Shown here piece by piece: positions 17,216 through 27,111 of a DNA stretch of 64,000 nt; position 1 is the stretch's first letter, and each line of letters opens with the position of its first letter. A program made the translations under genes and the position numbers. Below the pieces are notes generated by a model. It was given only the letters and a program-made list of their open reading frames with translations, was not told the DNA's origin and made no database searches. This DNA is from Adhaeribacter_A terreus (GTDB lineage: Bacteria; Bacteroidota; Bacteroidia; Cytophagales; Hymenobacteraceae), in assembly GCF_042657365.1 (NCBI RefSeq), contig NZ_JBHSKT010000004.1, forward strand, positions 186,001 to 250,000, read 5' to 3'.

Positions 17216-17243
17216 AAACGCTATCGTTTCAGATGCTAAAACT
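17215..17243 (+). repeat. 29-bp A-tract element starting on a stop codon
   Basis: Its first A is the last base of the TAA (17213-17215). The core AAAACGCTATCGTTTT is a perfect small hairpin. The terminator begins 2 nt after its end. Confidence 0.88.
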
Positions 17244-17244
17244 C

Positions 17245-17278
17245 AAAAAGCCCCGAAAATACTTCGGGGCTTTTTTTT
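17245..17278 (+). terminator. Intrinsic terminator after T9SS paralogue 1
   Basis: Arms AAAAAGCCCCGAA and TTCGGGGCTTTTT with a short loop, then further T residues. Confidence 0.9.
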
Positions 17279-17660
17279 ATTTCTACCTGGCTCAAAAACG
17301 GTAGGATTTTGAGAGTAAAAAGTCTTTAGCAGCCCAAAACGCTATGCTTTTGCCGGCCAAAAGTAACACCAGAACTTACTCCGAATATGAACTTGGCTGG
17401 CACCATTAATAAAGAAAAACTGAAGAAAATCTGACTCAAACTAACTACGCTGTTTCAATAAAAAATCATAGCTTTTATCAATAATTTACCAAAAGTATCA
17501 GAATATCAATCTGTTGCACTTCACCAATCACTACAACATGTTAACTAAAAACCCGGCCCGACTAACATATAATTTTTGGTTTTAAACAAAAATAAATTAT
17601 AAACTTTAGGCTTTAACGCCTCATAATCTTAATCTTCAACCCACCTAAACTCTCTCATTT
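17279..17660. other. Intergenic region before T9SS paralogue 2
   Basis: Contains two more 29-bp elements (17295-17364), then about 290 bp of AT-rich sequence without genes. The 5' leader of the next gene and its promoter must be here; no clear TAnnTTTG box. Confidence 0.5.
17295..17364 (+). repeat. Two 29-bp A-tract elements in direct orientation
   Basis: 17295-17323 (CGGTAGGA type, ending AAAAAGT) and 17336-17364 (CGCTATGC type, ending AAAAGT), 12 bp apart. Both sub-types occur side by side. Confidence 0.88.
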
Positions 17661-20600
17661 ATGCGGTTAAAACTAACTCCTTTATTATTCCTAATCTTAA
17701 GCGTATGGGGGTATTTTATTACCCCAGCTTCGCATGCTCAGGGTTTACCCGAGCTCATGTATTACAAGTTCGACACTCCCGGAACTACAACTCAGAACTT
17801 TGCAAGTACGCCGGCAGGAACCAATCCAGCCCCTCTAACAGGTGCAACTATTGGCGGAACTGGTCAGTACGGTACGGCATTAGTCGGAAACGGGGGCACT
17901 ACGGCTTCTAACTCCGTAAATACCGGCTGGGCGCCAAACCTGGGAGCAGGCAGCTGGACCATTTCTATGTGGTTACACAACATTCCCTCTTCTACTACGC
18001 TTCAATATTTCTTTGGCGACGTGAACACCTCCAGCCTGCGGGCATTTACAGGAGGTGTAGCCGGCGCAGGAGGAATCAGACTGGTAGGCGGCGGCATTAC
18101 AGCTATGGATATGGCAAATGTAATTGGCACCAACCCGGTAGTTATTCATTATGTTCATGATGCTACGGCCGGCAACATTAAAGCCTACGTTAACGGCGTC
18201 CTGAACAGTACTTCTACCCAAACTGCTGTGAATTTTAGCGGTGCAGGCCCGTTTTATGTGGGCGGTTATCCAAGCAACAATGGTTTACCAACCGGTGGCT
18301 TATTAGACGAATTCAGACTTTATAACCGAGCACTTACTGCAGCTGAAATTGCCACTACCTGGAACGTTATGTTGCCTTATATGCCATCTCCGAATGATGG
18401 AGGCGTTACTGCTCTTAATGCACCAGTAAGCCCAACGGCTCCAGGTTCTCAACCTATTCAGGTTACCATTAAAAATTATGGTACAGCTCCTTTAACCAGT
18501 GCACAGATCGGCTGGAAAGTAGGTACTACCACCGGCACCCCTTACGCCTGGACAGGAAACCTTGCTCCTAATGCCAGCAGCTCCCCTATTACCATCGGCA
18601 CTCACAATTTTACCAATGGAACGCATGCCGTTAAAACCTGGACCAACTTGCCAAACGGCCTGACGGATGGCAATCATTTTAACGATACGCTTACAACCAC
18701 CATCATTGCCTGCAACGCCCTGACCGGTACTTATACTATAAACCAGAATGCACCTGCTACGGCTACCAACTTCACGAGCTTTGCTTCAGCATTACAAGGT
18801 TTGAACAGCTGCGGTATTTCTGGCCCAGTAGTATTCAACGTAGTTAGTGGTACAGGCCCTTACAATGAACAGATCAATCTCGGTGAAATTAATGGGGTAA
18901 ACGCTACCAACACCGTTACTTTTAATGGCAATGGCAATACCATTACGGCCAACCCAACCGGCAACCTGGGCGCTATTACCCTGGATGGCGCTGATTTTGT
19001 AAAGTTCGATAACCTGGTGATCACGTTAGATTCTACTGCAACTGCGGGCTGGGGTGTTCAGTTCTTAAATGCAGCTGATAACAACACGATCTCGAACTGC
19101 ACCATTAACCTACCAACCAACTCTACCAGCACCAACTTTATTGGTATTGGCACCGGCATCACGTATTCTACTTACGGCAACCATACCAACAACTCCAAGA
19201 TCCAGAACAACACCATTAACGGAGGCTACTATGGTATCCGGATGAACGGTACTTCAACCTCGGCAACTTCGGCTGGTAACCAGATCACTGGTAACCAGAT
19301 AAAAGATGCTTACTACTATGGTATTTATCTGTACTACACCGGTACCATGCTGGTTGAAGGCAACGATATCAGCCGCTTAGGCCGTAACGATGGAACAACC
19401 TTCTACTGTTTGTATAACGGTTATTCTCAGAGCAACACCATCAGCAAAAACCGCATTCACGGTATTGGCGGCTCAACGATCTATGGTATCTACAACTATT
19501 ACGGAGATTCCCCGGCCGGTGCTGAAGCTGTTATCAAAAACAATGTGCTTTACGACTTCAACAACACCGGTACTACGTATGCTTTATACAGTGCCAGCGC
19601 TGATGGTACTTATTTCTTCCACAATACCGTTGACCTGAGAAATACGGTTAATACCGGAACGGTTTACGGTTTCTACCAGACCACGGCAGCTACCAACATG
19701 AAGTTCCAGAACAACATCATCTCAATTGATGGCGGGGTTTCAGGAACCAAATATGCGGTTTATTACGGCGTTACAACTTCTGCCATCACCAGCAACAACA
19801 ACGACCTGTATGCTACCAACGGTACAAATGTAGGTTATTATTCAGGTGCAAAAGCAACCTTAGCTGATTGGCAGACTGCAAGCTCTCAGGATGCAAACTC
19901 CGTTTCTGTTGATCCAATGTTTACAAACCTGACAACCGGTGACCTGAAACCAACCAACTCTACTGTAAACGGTATTGGCACAGCCTTAACTCCGGCCGTA
20001 ACCGACGATATTACCGGCGCTACCCGCAGCACTAGCAATCCGGACCCGGGCGCTCATGAGTTTACTCCTGCTGCCAACGATGCCGGCATTATTGCTATAA
20101 TTACACCAACGTCGCCGGTACAGCCGGGCGTTAACCAGCCAATTCAGGTTACCATTAAGAACTTTGGCATGAACGTGCTGACCAGCGCTACAATTACAGC
20201 GAACATTACCGGTTCAGCTACCCAAACCGTTACTTTTAACTGGACCGGCAGCCTTGTAAACAATGCAACTGCAAATGTTACTATTGGTAACTATTCTTTC
20301 GCTACTGGTAGTTATATTTTAGACGTTTGTGCATCTAACCCGAACAACGCTACCGACGGAAACCCAGGCAACGATTGCTTTGCGACTCCGGTAATTTCCT
20401 GCTCCGCTCTGGCCGGAAACTATACAATTAACAAAAACAACCCTACAGGGGGTACCAACTTCCAGAGCCTTGCAGATGCAGTTGCCAGGGTAACAAGCTG
20501 CGGCGTTAGCGGCCCGGTTACTTTTACAGTAGCTCCTAATTCAGGTCCGTACAATGAGCAAATGATCATTGGTGCAATAAGCGGCGTTAACGCTACCAAT

Positions 20601-22910
20601 ACCGTTACTTTTGAAGGCAGCGGCAATACCATTTCGGCCAACCCAACCGGCGGCAACCTGGGTGCTGTAACCTTCGATGGTGGTACGTATGTAAAAGTTA
20701 ACAACTTCGTGATAACCCTGGATGCAGCAGCAACTGCGGGTTGGGGTGTTCAGTTCTTGAATGCAGCGGACAACAACACGATCTCGAACTGCACCATTAA
20801 CATGCCAACCAACTCTACCAGCACCAACTTTATTGGTATTGGCACCGGCATCACGTATTCTACTTACGGCAACCATACCAACAACTCCAAGATCCAGAAC
20901 AACACCATTAACGGAGGTTACTATGGTATCCGGATGAACGGCACTTCAACCTCGGCAACTTCGGCTGGCAACCAGATCACTGGTAACCAGATAAAAGATG
21001 CTTACTACTATGGTATTTATCTGTACTACACCGGTACCATGCTGGTTGAAGGCAACGATATCAGCCGCTTAGGCCGTAACGATGGAACAACCTTCTACTG
21101 TTTGTATAACGGTTATTCTCAGAGCAACACCATCAGCAAAAACCGCATTCACGGCATTGGTGGCTCAACGATCTATGGTATCTACAACTATTACGGAGAT
21201 TCCCCGGCCGGTGCTGAAGCCGTTATCAAAAACAATGTGCTTTACGACTTCAACAACACCGGTACTACGTATGCTTTATACAGTGCCAGCGCTGATGGTA
21301 CTTACTTCTTCCACAATACTGTTGACCTGAGAAATACAGTTAATACCGGAACGGTTTACGGTTTCTACCAGACCACGGCAGCTACCAACATGAAGTTCCA
21401 GAACAACATCATTTCGATCGATGGCGGGGTTTCAGGAACCAAGTATGCGGTTTATTACGGCGTTACAACTTCTGCCATCACCAGCAACAACAACGATCTG
21501 TATGCTACCAACGGTGCAAACGTAGGTTATTATTCAGGTGCGAAAGCAACCTTATCCGATTGGCAGACTGCAAGCTCGCAGGATGCAAACTCTATTTCGG
21601 CTGACCCTATTTTCTCTAGCCCAGCCACCGGCGATCTGCAGCCTACATCAGTTGCTGTAAATAATATTGGCACACCACTCGCAAGCGTTACAGACGATAT
21701 TCTGGGCAACCCACGCAGCACCACTGCGCCGGATTTAGGGGCTTATGAATTTACCCTTAACCCGAACAACGTAGGCATTATCGCTATAACCGGACCAGTA
21801 TCCGGCTGCGGTCTGACTGCTCAGGAAACCATTACCGTAACCATTAAAAATTATGGCACGAATACGCAAACCAGCATTCTGGTAATGTATTCTATTAATA
21901 ATGGCACACCTGTAAGCCAAACCTATTCAGGCACATTGGCTCCAAATGCTACCGATACGCTTGTATTCACGCAAACAGCTAATCTGGCTACTGCCGGCCC
22001 ATATACCATTGTTGCCGCCACCCAATTCCCGGGAGATGCTGACCCGACTAATGATGCTGACACGTTAATGGTAGCAAATTCTCTGATGCCAGCCGGCCCG
22101 GTTAACATCAATTTTGAAGTGCCTGCTTCCGGGTTAAATGCTATGCGCGTGGTAACCAATGCCAGATCTAATATTAAAGAAAGCACTGCCGCAGCTACCG
22201 GAACCGGTTCTACCAAAGGCATGATCATGGATGGAGTAATTAATACAGCCTGGGTAGTACCAAGTGGCACCATAGCTCCATGGACAAGCAATCCGGATCA
22301 TTTCTCGGCTACTTACCTGTGCTTTACGCCACTAGCCGGCCAACCAAATGATACCCTTTTCCTGGAATTTGATCTGAAGCAGCTCTATAAAACTACCCAT
22401 TACAACACCAACTTCCGGGTAACTGTAAATGGCCAACAGATCGGCGGCACTTACAACCCTCCGTTTGGTGGTTATGGCTCCGCCGGTGCACCATGGACCC
22501 ATGTGAAACTGGACATTTCTTCGTTCCTGGGCAACCCAACCATTGAAATTGGCCTGGAAAGCAGCGTAAAAGAAGAATATGCCAACGGAAACGGCACAGC
22601 CAACCTGATCGACAATATCATGGTGCAGCGGATCGCTGGCCCAACCGGTATAAAAGAGAACATCCTGCAAAGCAATGTAGTGGTATTCCCGAACCCGTCT
22701 AACGGCCTGTTCAACCTGAAAGTACCAACTACAACCAGAAATTACTCAGTAGAAGTAATGGACCTGACCGGCAAACTGGTAAAACAGCAAACCGTAACCA
22801 ACAACTCCGGAACTACCCAATTAAACTTGAATGGTACAGCTAAAGGTATCTACATCCTGAAGATTGCTTCTGAAGGAAATGTGGCTACCCGCAAACTGAT
22901 CGTAGAATAA
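17661..22910 (+). CDS. Giant secreted protein: LamG, duplicated CARDB/beta-helix modules, T9SS domain (paralogue 2)
   Basis: 1749 aa. Signal peptide about 1-26 (ends ASHAQ). A LamG/concanavalin-like domain spans about 30-235 (DEFRLYNRALTAAEI near its end). Two tandem modules follow with a period of 564 residues (1692 bp): CARDB at about 242 and 806, each followed by a parallel beta-helix. Then a further CARDB-like module, a jelly-roll and the T9SS sorting domain in the last 90 residues. Within the two helices, nt 19040-19900 and 20732-21592 are almost identical while flanks are diverged. Cell-surface or released; ligand unknown. Same C-terminal DNA as its two paralogues. Confidence 0.9.
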   Translation: MRLKLTPLLFLILSVWGYFITPASHAQGLPELMYYKFDTPGTTTQNFASTPAGTNPAPLTGATIGGTGQYGTALVGNGGTTASNSVNTGWAPNLGAGSWTISMWLHNIPSSTTLQYFFGDVNTSSLRAFTGGVAGAGGIRLVGGGITAMDMANVIGTNPVVIHYVHDATAGNIKAYVNGVLNSTSTQTAVNFSGAGPFYVGGYPSNNGLPTGGLLDEFRLYNRALTAAEIATTWNVMLPYMPSPNDGGVTALNAPVSPTAPGSQPIQVTIKNYGTAPLTSAQIGWKVGTTTGTPYAWTGNLAPNASSSPITIGTHNFTNGTHAVKTWTNLPNGLTDGNHFNDTLTTTIIACNALTGTYTINQNAPATATNFTSFASALQGLNSCGISGPVVFNVVSGTGPYNEQINLGEINGVNATNTVTFNGNGNTITANPTGNLGAITLDGADFVKFDNLVITLDSTATAGWGVQFLNAADNNTISNCTINLPTNSTSTNFIGIGTGITYSTYGNHTNNSKIQNNTINGGYYGIRMNGTSTSATSAGNQITGNQIKDAYYYGIYLYYTGTMLVEGNDISRLGRNDGTTFYCLYNGYSQSNTISKNRIHGIGGSTIYGIYNYYGDSPAGAEAVIKNNVLYDFNNTGTTYALYSASADGTYFFHNTVDLRNTVNTGTVYGFYQTTAATNMKFQNNIISIDGGVSGTKYAVYYGVTTSAITSNNNDLYATNGTNVGYYSGAKATLADWQTASSQDANSVSVDPMFTNLTTGDLKPTNSTVNGIGTALTPAVTDDITGATRSTSNPDPGAHEFTPAANDAGIIAIITPTSPVQPGVNQPIQVTIKNFGMNVLTSATITANITGSATQTVTFNWTGSLVNNATANVTIGNYSFATGSYILDVCASNPNNATDGNPGNDCFATPVISCSALAGNYTINKNNPTGGTNFQSLADAVARVTSCGVSGPVTFTVAPNSGPYNEQMIIGAISGVNATNTVTFEGSGNTISANPTGGNLGAVTFDGGTYVKVNNFVITLDAAATAGWGVQFLNAADNNTISNCTINMPTNSTSTNFIGIGTGITYSTYGNHTNNSKIQNNTINGGYYGIRMNGTSTSATSAGNQITGNQIKDAYYYGIYLYYTGTMLVEGNDISRLGRNDGTTFYCLYNGYSQSNTISKNRIHGIGGSTIYGIYNYYGDSPAGAEAVIKNNVLYDFNNTGTTYALYSASADGTYFFHNTVDLRNTVNTGTVYGFYQTTAATNMKFQNNIISIDGGVSGTKYAVYYGVTTSAITSNNNDLYATNGANVGYYSGAKATLSDWQTASSQDANSISADPIFSSPATGDLQPTSVAVNNIGTPLASVTDDILGNPRSTTAPDLGAYEFTLNPNNVGIIAITGPVSGCGLTAQETITVTIKNYGTNTQTSILVMYSINNGTPVSQTYSGTLAPNATDTLVFTQTANLATAGPYTIVAATQFPGDADPTNDADTLMVANSLMPAGPVNINFEVPASGLNAMRVVTNARSNIKESTAAATGTGSTKGMIMDGVINTAWVVPSGTIAPWTSNPDHFSATYLCFTPLAGQPNDTLFLEFDLKQLYKTTHYNTNFRVTVNGQQIGGTYNPPFGGYGSAGAPWTHVKLDISSFLGNPTIEIGLESSVKEEYANGNGTANLIDNIMVQRIAGPTGIKENILQSNVVVFPNPSNGLFNLKVPTTTRNYSVEVMDLTGKLVKQQTVTNNSGTTQLNLNGTAKGIYILKIASEGNVATRKLIVE
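19040..19900 (+). repeat. First copy of a near-identical internal block (about 860 bp)
   Basis: Encodes about 285 residues of beta-helix differing from the copy 1692 bp downstream at only a few positions (for example L/M, T/A, A/S). Synonymous sites are conserved too, unlike the flanking module parts. Confidence 0.85.
20732..21592 (+). repeat. Second copy of the internal block
   Basis: Partner of 19040-19900; identity drops sharply at both ends. It supports recent duplication or gene conversion. Confidence 0.85.
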
Positions 22911-22938
22911 AAACGCTATCGTTTTTGCTTAAAAAAGT
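22910..22938 (+). repeat. 29-bp A-tract element starting on a stop codon
   Basis: Begins at the last base of the TAA (22908-22910). Its terminal AAAAAAGT forms the 5' arm of the terminator that follows. Confidence 0.88.
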
Positions 22939-22968
22939 CACGCTGGGTATCCGGCGGGACTTTTTTTG
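22931..22968 (+). terminator. Intrinsic terminator after T9SS paralogue 2
   Basis: Arm GTCACGCTGG pairs with CCGGCGGGAC (one mismatch, one G-T) around GTAT, flanked by A-run and T-run. Confidence 0.85.
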
Positions 22969-23465
22969 TTTATAACCGAAAGAAAAACGGTATGCTTTTA
23001 GCCTGAAAAACTGCTGTTCGCCATCAAGGTCCTTCGCTATGGCTCAGGATGACAGGGCGTAAAAAAAGCTATGCTTACAGCCGTAAAAAGTAAAACGCTA
23101 TGGTTTATAAAGTAAAAAGCGACTTCTGAAACGGTAGGGCTTTTCAGCAAAAAACGCCTTCCCGGCTAGTAATATTTAAGTCATCCAGAAAATTCACGTG
23201 TTTATTATTCAATCCTCACCACCTTCTAAACACAGCACTTCACCCGAATAAAAAACACGTTCACCCAACCTCAAAATCCCTTTGTAATCAGCAAAAATCT
23301 CAGCCTGATAAGTATAAATAAAAGCAAAATAATTTGCACTCCAAAGCAAAAAACGGCTTTAATTTAACGAAAACACTCACTATTAATGAGTTATATTTCA
23401 AATTCCGGATAAAAAATGGTAACTTAAGGCGCAAAACTATTTTATCATTACTTAACATTTATTAC
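22969..23465. other. Intergenic region before T9SS paralogue 3
   Basis: Four 29-bp elements and a CAAGGTCCTTCGCTATGGCT-type repeat fragment (23016-23058) occupy the first 190 bp. The remaining 310 bp are AT-rich and non-coding. Confidence 0.5.
22984..23156 (+). repeat. Cluster of four 29-bp A-tract elements
   Basis: All in the same orientation: 22984-23012, 23063-23091, 23092-23120 and 23128-23156. The second and third are exactly head-to-tail with no spacer. Core variants are CGGTATGC, AGCTATGC, CGCTATGG and CGGTAGGG. Confidence 0.88.
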
Positions 23466-26400
23466 ATGCAAAAACCTTTTCCCCTCATCCTTTTATGCAT
23501 CTTACTTCTCTTTGCCGGGAGCATTAATGCGCAGATACCTGTGCAGATCGGTACCGGCACATCATCGCCGGCCAGTACGCTTTATGGACCCGTTTATCGT
23601 TTCTCAAGTACCTCTGCTACCAATGGCGCGCGGGTAAACATGCTTTGGACAGCCGCAGAAATGGCAACAGCCGGCATTCCGGCAGGTTCATTAATTACCG
23701 GAGTTCAGTTCAATAAAACCAATACTGCCAATTTCAGCAATACTGTACCTTTTAAAATGCTGGTTGCCAATACCAGCCACACCACTTTAAGCACTGCCGA
23801 TACCTGGGCCAGCGTTTTAAGCAGCCATACGCAGGTAATAAACAGCACGAATTTTAACTTACCTGCTACAACCGGCTGGGTATCTTTTAATTTCAGCGCG
23901 CCCTTCACCTACACCGGCGGCGCATTCGAAATTGCCACAGAGCATGATATTACAGGCATGACCCAGCCGCGCTCAACAGACGCTATTAAATGGGAATTTA
24001 CTTCGGGACACAGCAATAAAATTGCAGGTGTTGCCACGCCTACCGGCGCCACTCTGAACGGAAACGTTTCCGGTTACAAAGAGCGTCCAAACATCAAGAT
24101 CTTATATATTCCGGCTACTCCGTGCGTTGCTCCTCCAACTCCCGGCACTGCAACGGCAAGTGTTGCAAACATTTGTCCTAATATTAATTTCACCCTGGGC
24201 GTTTCCGGAAATTCTTTTGGTCTGGGCCAGACTTACCAGTGGGAAAAATCGCCAACCGGAGCAGCTCCCTGGACGCCAATAGGAACTTCTTCTAATGGTT
24301 CTTCATTAACCACTTCACAAACTGCAACAAACTTCTACCGCCTGGCTGTAACCTGCAGCGGACAAACTGCTTATTCAAACAGCGTGCAGGTTACTACCAA
24401 TGCTACACCACTGTCCGGCACTTATACGATAGATAAAAACAGCGCTCCTTCAGCCACGAACTTCCAGAGTTTCCAGGCCCTGACCACTGAATTGGATTGC
24501 CGCGGTATGTCTGCCGCGATAACGGTTAACGTAGTAGCAGGCTCAGGCCCTTACAACGGACAAATTACACTTGCCAACATTACCGGCTTAAACGCTACAA
24601 ATACCCTCACTTTTAATGGTAACGGCAACAAGATCGCGTTTGCTCCTACTTCAGCAAACCGCGCAGTAGTGCAGCTGGACGGCGTGGATTACGTTACGTT
24701 CAATAACTTCAAGATAGATGCTACTGATGCTACCTATGGCTGGGGCTTTCATTTACTGAACGGCGCCGATCACAACACGATCAGCAATAATACTATTACC
24801 ATTGCCTCTACAAGCGCTACAGAAGCAAGCACGGGCGGTATTATCTTCTCAAACTCTGCTACATCAGTAACATCTGCAGGAAACACGGGCAACAACAACG
24901 TGATCTCTGGCAATACCATTATCGGCGGTTACAAAGGCATTCATTTGAACAGCGTAGTTACCACAGCCAGCAATAACCAGATCATAAACAACACCATTAA
25001 AGATTTTTATGCCGATGGTATTGTTGTGAATGCAGCAAAAGGCACGCTAATAGAAGGCAACGATATCAGCCGTCCTACCCGCGCCACAACTACTACATTT
25101 ACCGGAATTGAGCTTAATGGCAACACCCAGCTAACTACTGTAAGCAAAAACCGCATTCATAACGCTGCCGGCGGCGATCTTAGCCCAATATCAGCCAGCT
25201 ACGGTATTCACTCTACCTCTGCCGATGCTCCGGTTGGTTCTGAAAACATTATCAAGAACAACCTGATCTATGACATGAATTCTACCGGTATTATCTATGG
25301 CTTATACAATACCGGCTCCAATGGTTCGCATTATTACCACAACACCGTAAACCTGGATAATACCAGCAACACCGGTTCGGTACGCGGTTTTTATCAGACC
25401 ACGCTTGCAAGCAATATCCGGATTATCAACAACGTGTTCAGCGTAAATGCTGGTACCACCGGCGCCAAATATGCGTTGTATTTCAATACAGCTACTTCAA
25501 GCATTACCAGCAACAACAACGTGCTTTATATTGCGCCGGGCGCAAGCAACGCACACGTGGGCTACTATTCTGGTAATAAAACTACTTTAGCTAATTGGAA
25601 AACTGCTAACAATAATGCTTACGACCAGGCCAGTATTTCCGCAGACCCGGTATTTATAGATGCAGCCGTTGGCAATCTTCGTCCGAATTCCGCCACCCTT
25701 GATAACACCGGCCAGGCTTTAGCCGCCGTTACCACCGACATTAACGGTGCAACTCGCAGCACAACTACTCCAGACCCAGGCGCTTATGAATTTACCATAC
25801 CGGCCAACGATGTAGCTGTTACCAATATCTCAGGCCCGGTTTCCGGCTGCCACCTTACTGCTGCCGAAGCTATTACCATTACCTTACGCAACTTCGGTTC
25901 TGCTACCCAAACCAGCATTCCGGTAAGTTACAAAGTGAATGGTACTACTATTGGCACCGGAACCTGGTCTGGCACCCTGGCTCCGAATGCTTCGGCAACT
26001 TTCCTTTTCACCCAAACTGCAAACCTGGCAGCCAGCGGTGCTTACGTAATTACGGCACAAGCTAGCCTGACTACCGATGCAAACGCGGCAAACGATACCC
26101 TTTCAGCAACTATTGGCAATTCTTTATTAACAAACACGCCAATTGTTTTCGATTTTGAAACGGCAGCAACCGGCCTTGGTGCGCTACGGGCTATTACAAA
26201 CAGCAATTCTAATATTATAGAAAGTGCGGCCGCAAGCCACGGCACAAGCTCTACCAATGGCATGATCATGGATGGCGCCAGCAGTACGCAGTGGTCAACT
26301 CCGGCTGGTACGGTAAACCCGTGGACCAATAATCCGAACCATTTCTCGGCTGTTTATTTCTGCTTTACTCCGAACACCGCTCCGCAGGATACACTTTTCC

Positions 26401-26948
26401 TGAGCTTCAACCTGAAACAGCTTTACAAAGACACGCATCTGAATACCAATTTCCGGGTAACGGTAAACGGGAAGCAGGAAGGACCGACTTACAACCCTCC
26501 TTTTGGCGGCTACGATTCTTTGGGTGCGCAATGGGATACGATCCGGATCAACCTGGAGCAATATAAAACCCGCGGCAATATTGAGATCGGTCTGGAAAGC
26601 AGCGTAAAAGAAGAATATGCCAATGGAAATGGTACTGCTAACCTGATCGACAACATCGAGATCTTTACAGTGGCAGGCCCAACTGGTGTAAAAGAGAACA
26701 TGCTGCAAAGCAACGTAGTAGTGTTCCCGAACCCGTCTAACGGCTTGTTCAACGTGAAAGTGCCTACTTCTACCCGCAACTACTCCGTAGAAGTGATGGA
26801 CCTGACGGGCAAAGTGGTAAAACAGCAAACGGTAATCAACAACGCAGGTACCACCCAATTAAACCTGAACGGTACAGCTAAAGGTATCTACATCCTCAAG
26901 ATCGCTTCTGAAGGAAATGTAGCAACCCGCAAACTGATCGTAGAATAA
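23466..26948 (+). CDS. Secreted beta-helix protein with T9SS type A sorting domain (paralogue 3)
   Basis: 1160 aa from the ATG at 23466, where a typical signal peptide starts (MQKPFPLILL, cleavage after SINAQ). The open frame extends 132 nt upstream but only through AT-rich leader. Domains: an N-terminal beta-sandwich (about 25-215), an Ig-like part (GQTYQWEKSPTGAAPW), a parallel beta-helix with ISGN/IEGNDISR turns, a CARDB-like module, a jelly-roll and the T9SS domain. It shares architecture and the 3' 270 bp with the two preceding genes. Surface or extracellular; function unknown. Confidence 0.9.
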   Translation: MQKPFPLILLCILLLFAGSINAQIPVQIGTGTSSPASTLYGPVYRFSSTSATNGARVNMLWTAAEMATAGIPAGSLITGVQFNKTNTANFSNTVPFKMLVANTSHTTLSTADTWASVLSSHTQVINSTNFNLPATTGWVSFNFSAPFTYTGGAFEIATEHDITGMTQPRSTDAIKWEFTSGHSNKIAGVATPTGATLNGNVSGYKERPNIKILYIPATPCVAPPTPGTATASVANICPNINFTLGVSGNSFGLGQTYQWEKSPTGAAPWTPIGTSSNGSSLTTSQTATNFYRLAVTCSGQTAYSNSVQVTTNATPLSGTYTIDKNSAPSATNFQSFQALTTELDCRGMSAAITVNVVAGSGPYNGQITLANITGLNATNTLTFNGNGNKIAFAPTSANRAVVQLDGVDYVTFNNFKIDATDATYGWGFHLLNGADHNTISNNTITIASTSATEASTGGIIFSNSATSVTSAGNTGNNNVISGNTIIGGYKGIHLNSVVTTASNNQIINNTIKDFYADGIVVNAAKGTLIEGNDISRPTRATTTTFTGIELNGNTQLTTVSKNRIHNAAGGDLSPISASYGIHSTSADAPVGSENIIKNNLIYDMNSTGIIYGLYNTGSNGSHYYHNTVNLDNTSNTGSVRGFYQTTLASNIRIINNVFSVNAGTTGAKYALYFNTATSSITSNNNVLYIAPGASNAHVGYYSGNKTTLANWKTANNNAYDQASISADPVFIDAAVGNLRPNSATLDNTGQALAAVTTDINGATRSTTTPDPGAYEFTIPANDVAVTNISGPVSGCHLTAAEAITITLRNFGSATQTSIPVSYKVNGTTIGTGTWSGTLAPNASATFLFTQTANLAASGAYVITAQASLTTDANAANDTLSATIGNSLLTNTPIVFDFETAATGLGALRAITNSNSNIIESAAASHGTSSTNGMIMDGASSTQWSTPAGTVNPWTNNPNHFSAVYFCFTPNTAPQDTLFLSFNLKQLYKDTHLNTNFRVTVNGKQEGPTYNPPFGGYDSLGAQWDTIRINLEQYKTRGNIEIGLESSVKEEYANGNGTANLIDNIEIFTVAGPTGVKENMLQSNVVVFPNPSNGLFNVKVPTSTRNYSVEVMDLTGKVVKQQTVINNAGTTQLNLNGTAKGIYILKIASEGNVATRKLIVE

Positions 26949-26950
26949 TA

Positions 26951-26979
26951 AAAACGCTATCGGTTTAGCACTAAAAAGT
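26951..26979 (+). repeat. 29-bp A-tract element between stop and terminator
   Basis: Starts 2 nt after TAA. Its last AAAAAGT is the start of the terminator's left arm. Confidence 0.88.
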
Positions 26980-27006
26980 CCCGCCGGGTTCCTGGCGGGA
27001 CTTTTT
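26973..27006 (+). terminator. Intrinsic terminator after T9SS paralogue 3
   Basis: AAAAAGTCCCGCC pairs with GGCGGGACTTTTT around a short G/T loop. Confidence 0.9.
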
Positions 27007-27031
27007 AGCTTTCTGTTAAAGGTTAAAGTTG

Positions 27032-27098
27032 AAAACGGTATGGTTTGGAGAATGAAAAGTGATTGCTCAAAAACGCTATGATTCAGGAAGCAAAAACT
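27032..27098 (+). repeat. Two 29-bp A-tract elements
   Basis: 27032-27060 (CGGTATGG) and 27070-27098 (CGCTATGA), same orientation, 9 bp apart, lying between convergent genes just before the murF-alr end. Confidence 0.85.
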
Positions 27099-27111
27099 CA
27101 AAACCAAAAAC

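Noticed and set aside
22984..23156. Cluster of similar 29-bp units as a CRISPR-like array
   Set aside because: Spacing between units varies from 0 to 50 bp, the units themselves are degenerate and no cas gene is near.
23334..23465. Upstream extension of the third T9SS paralogue
   Set aside because: It would bury the signal peptide at residue 45; the ATG at 23466 starts a normal signal sequence.
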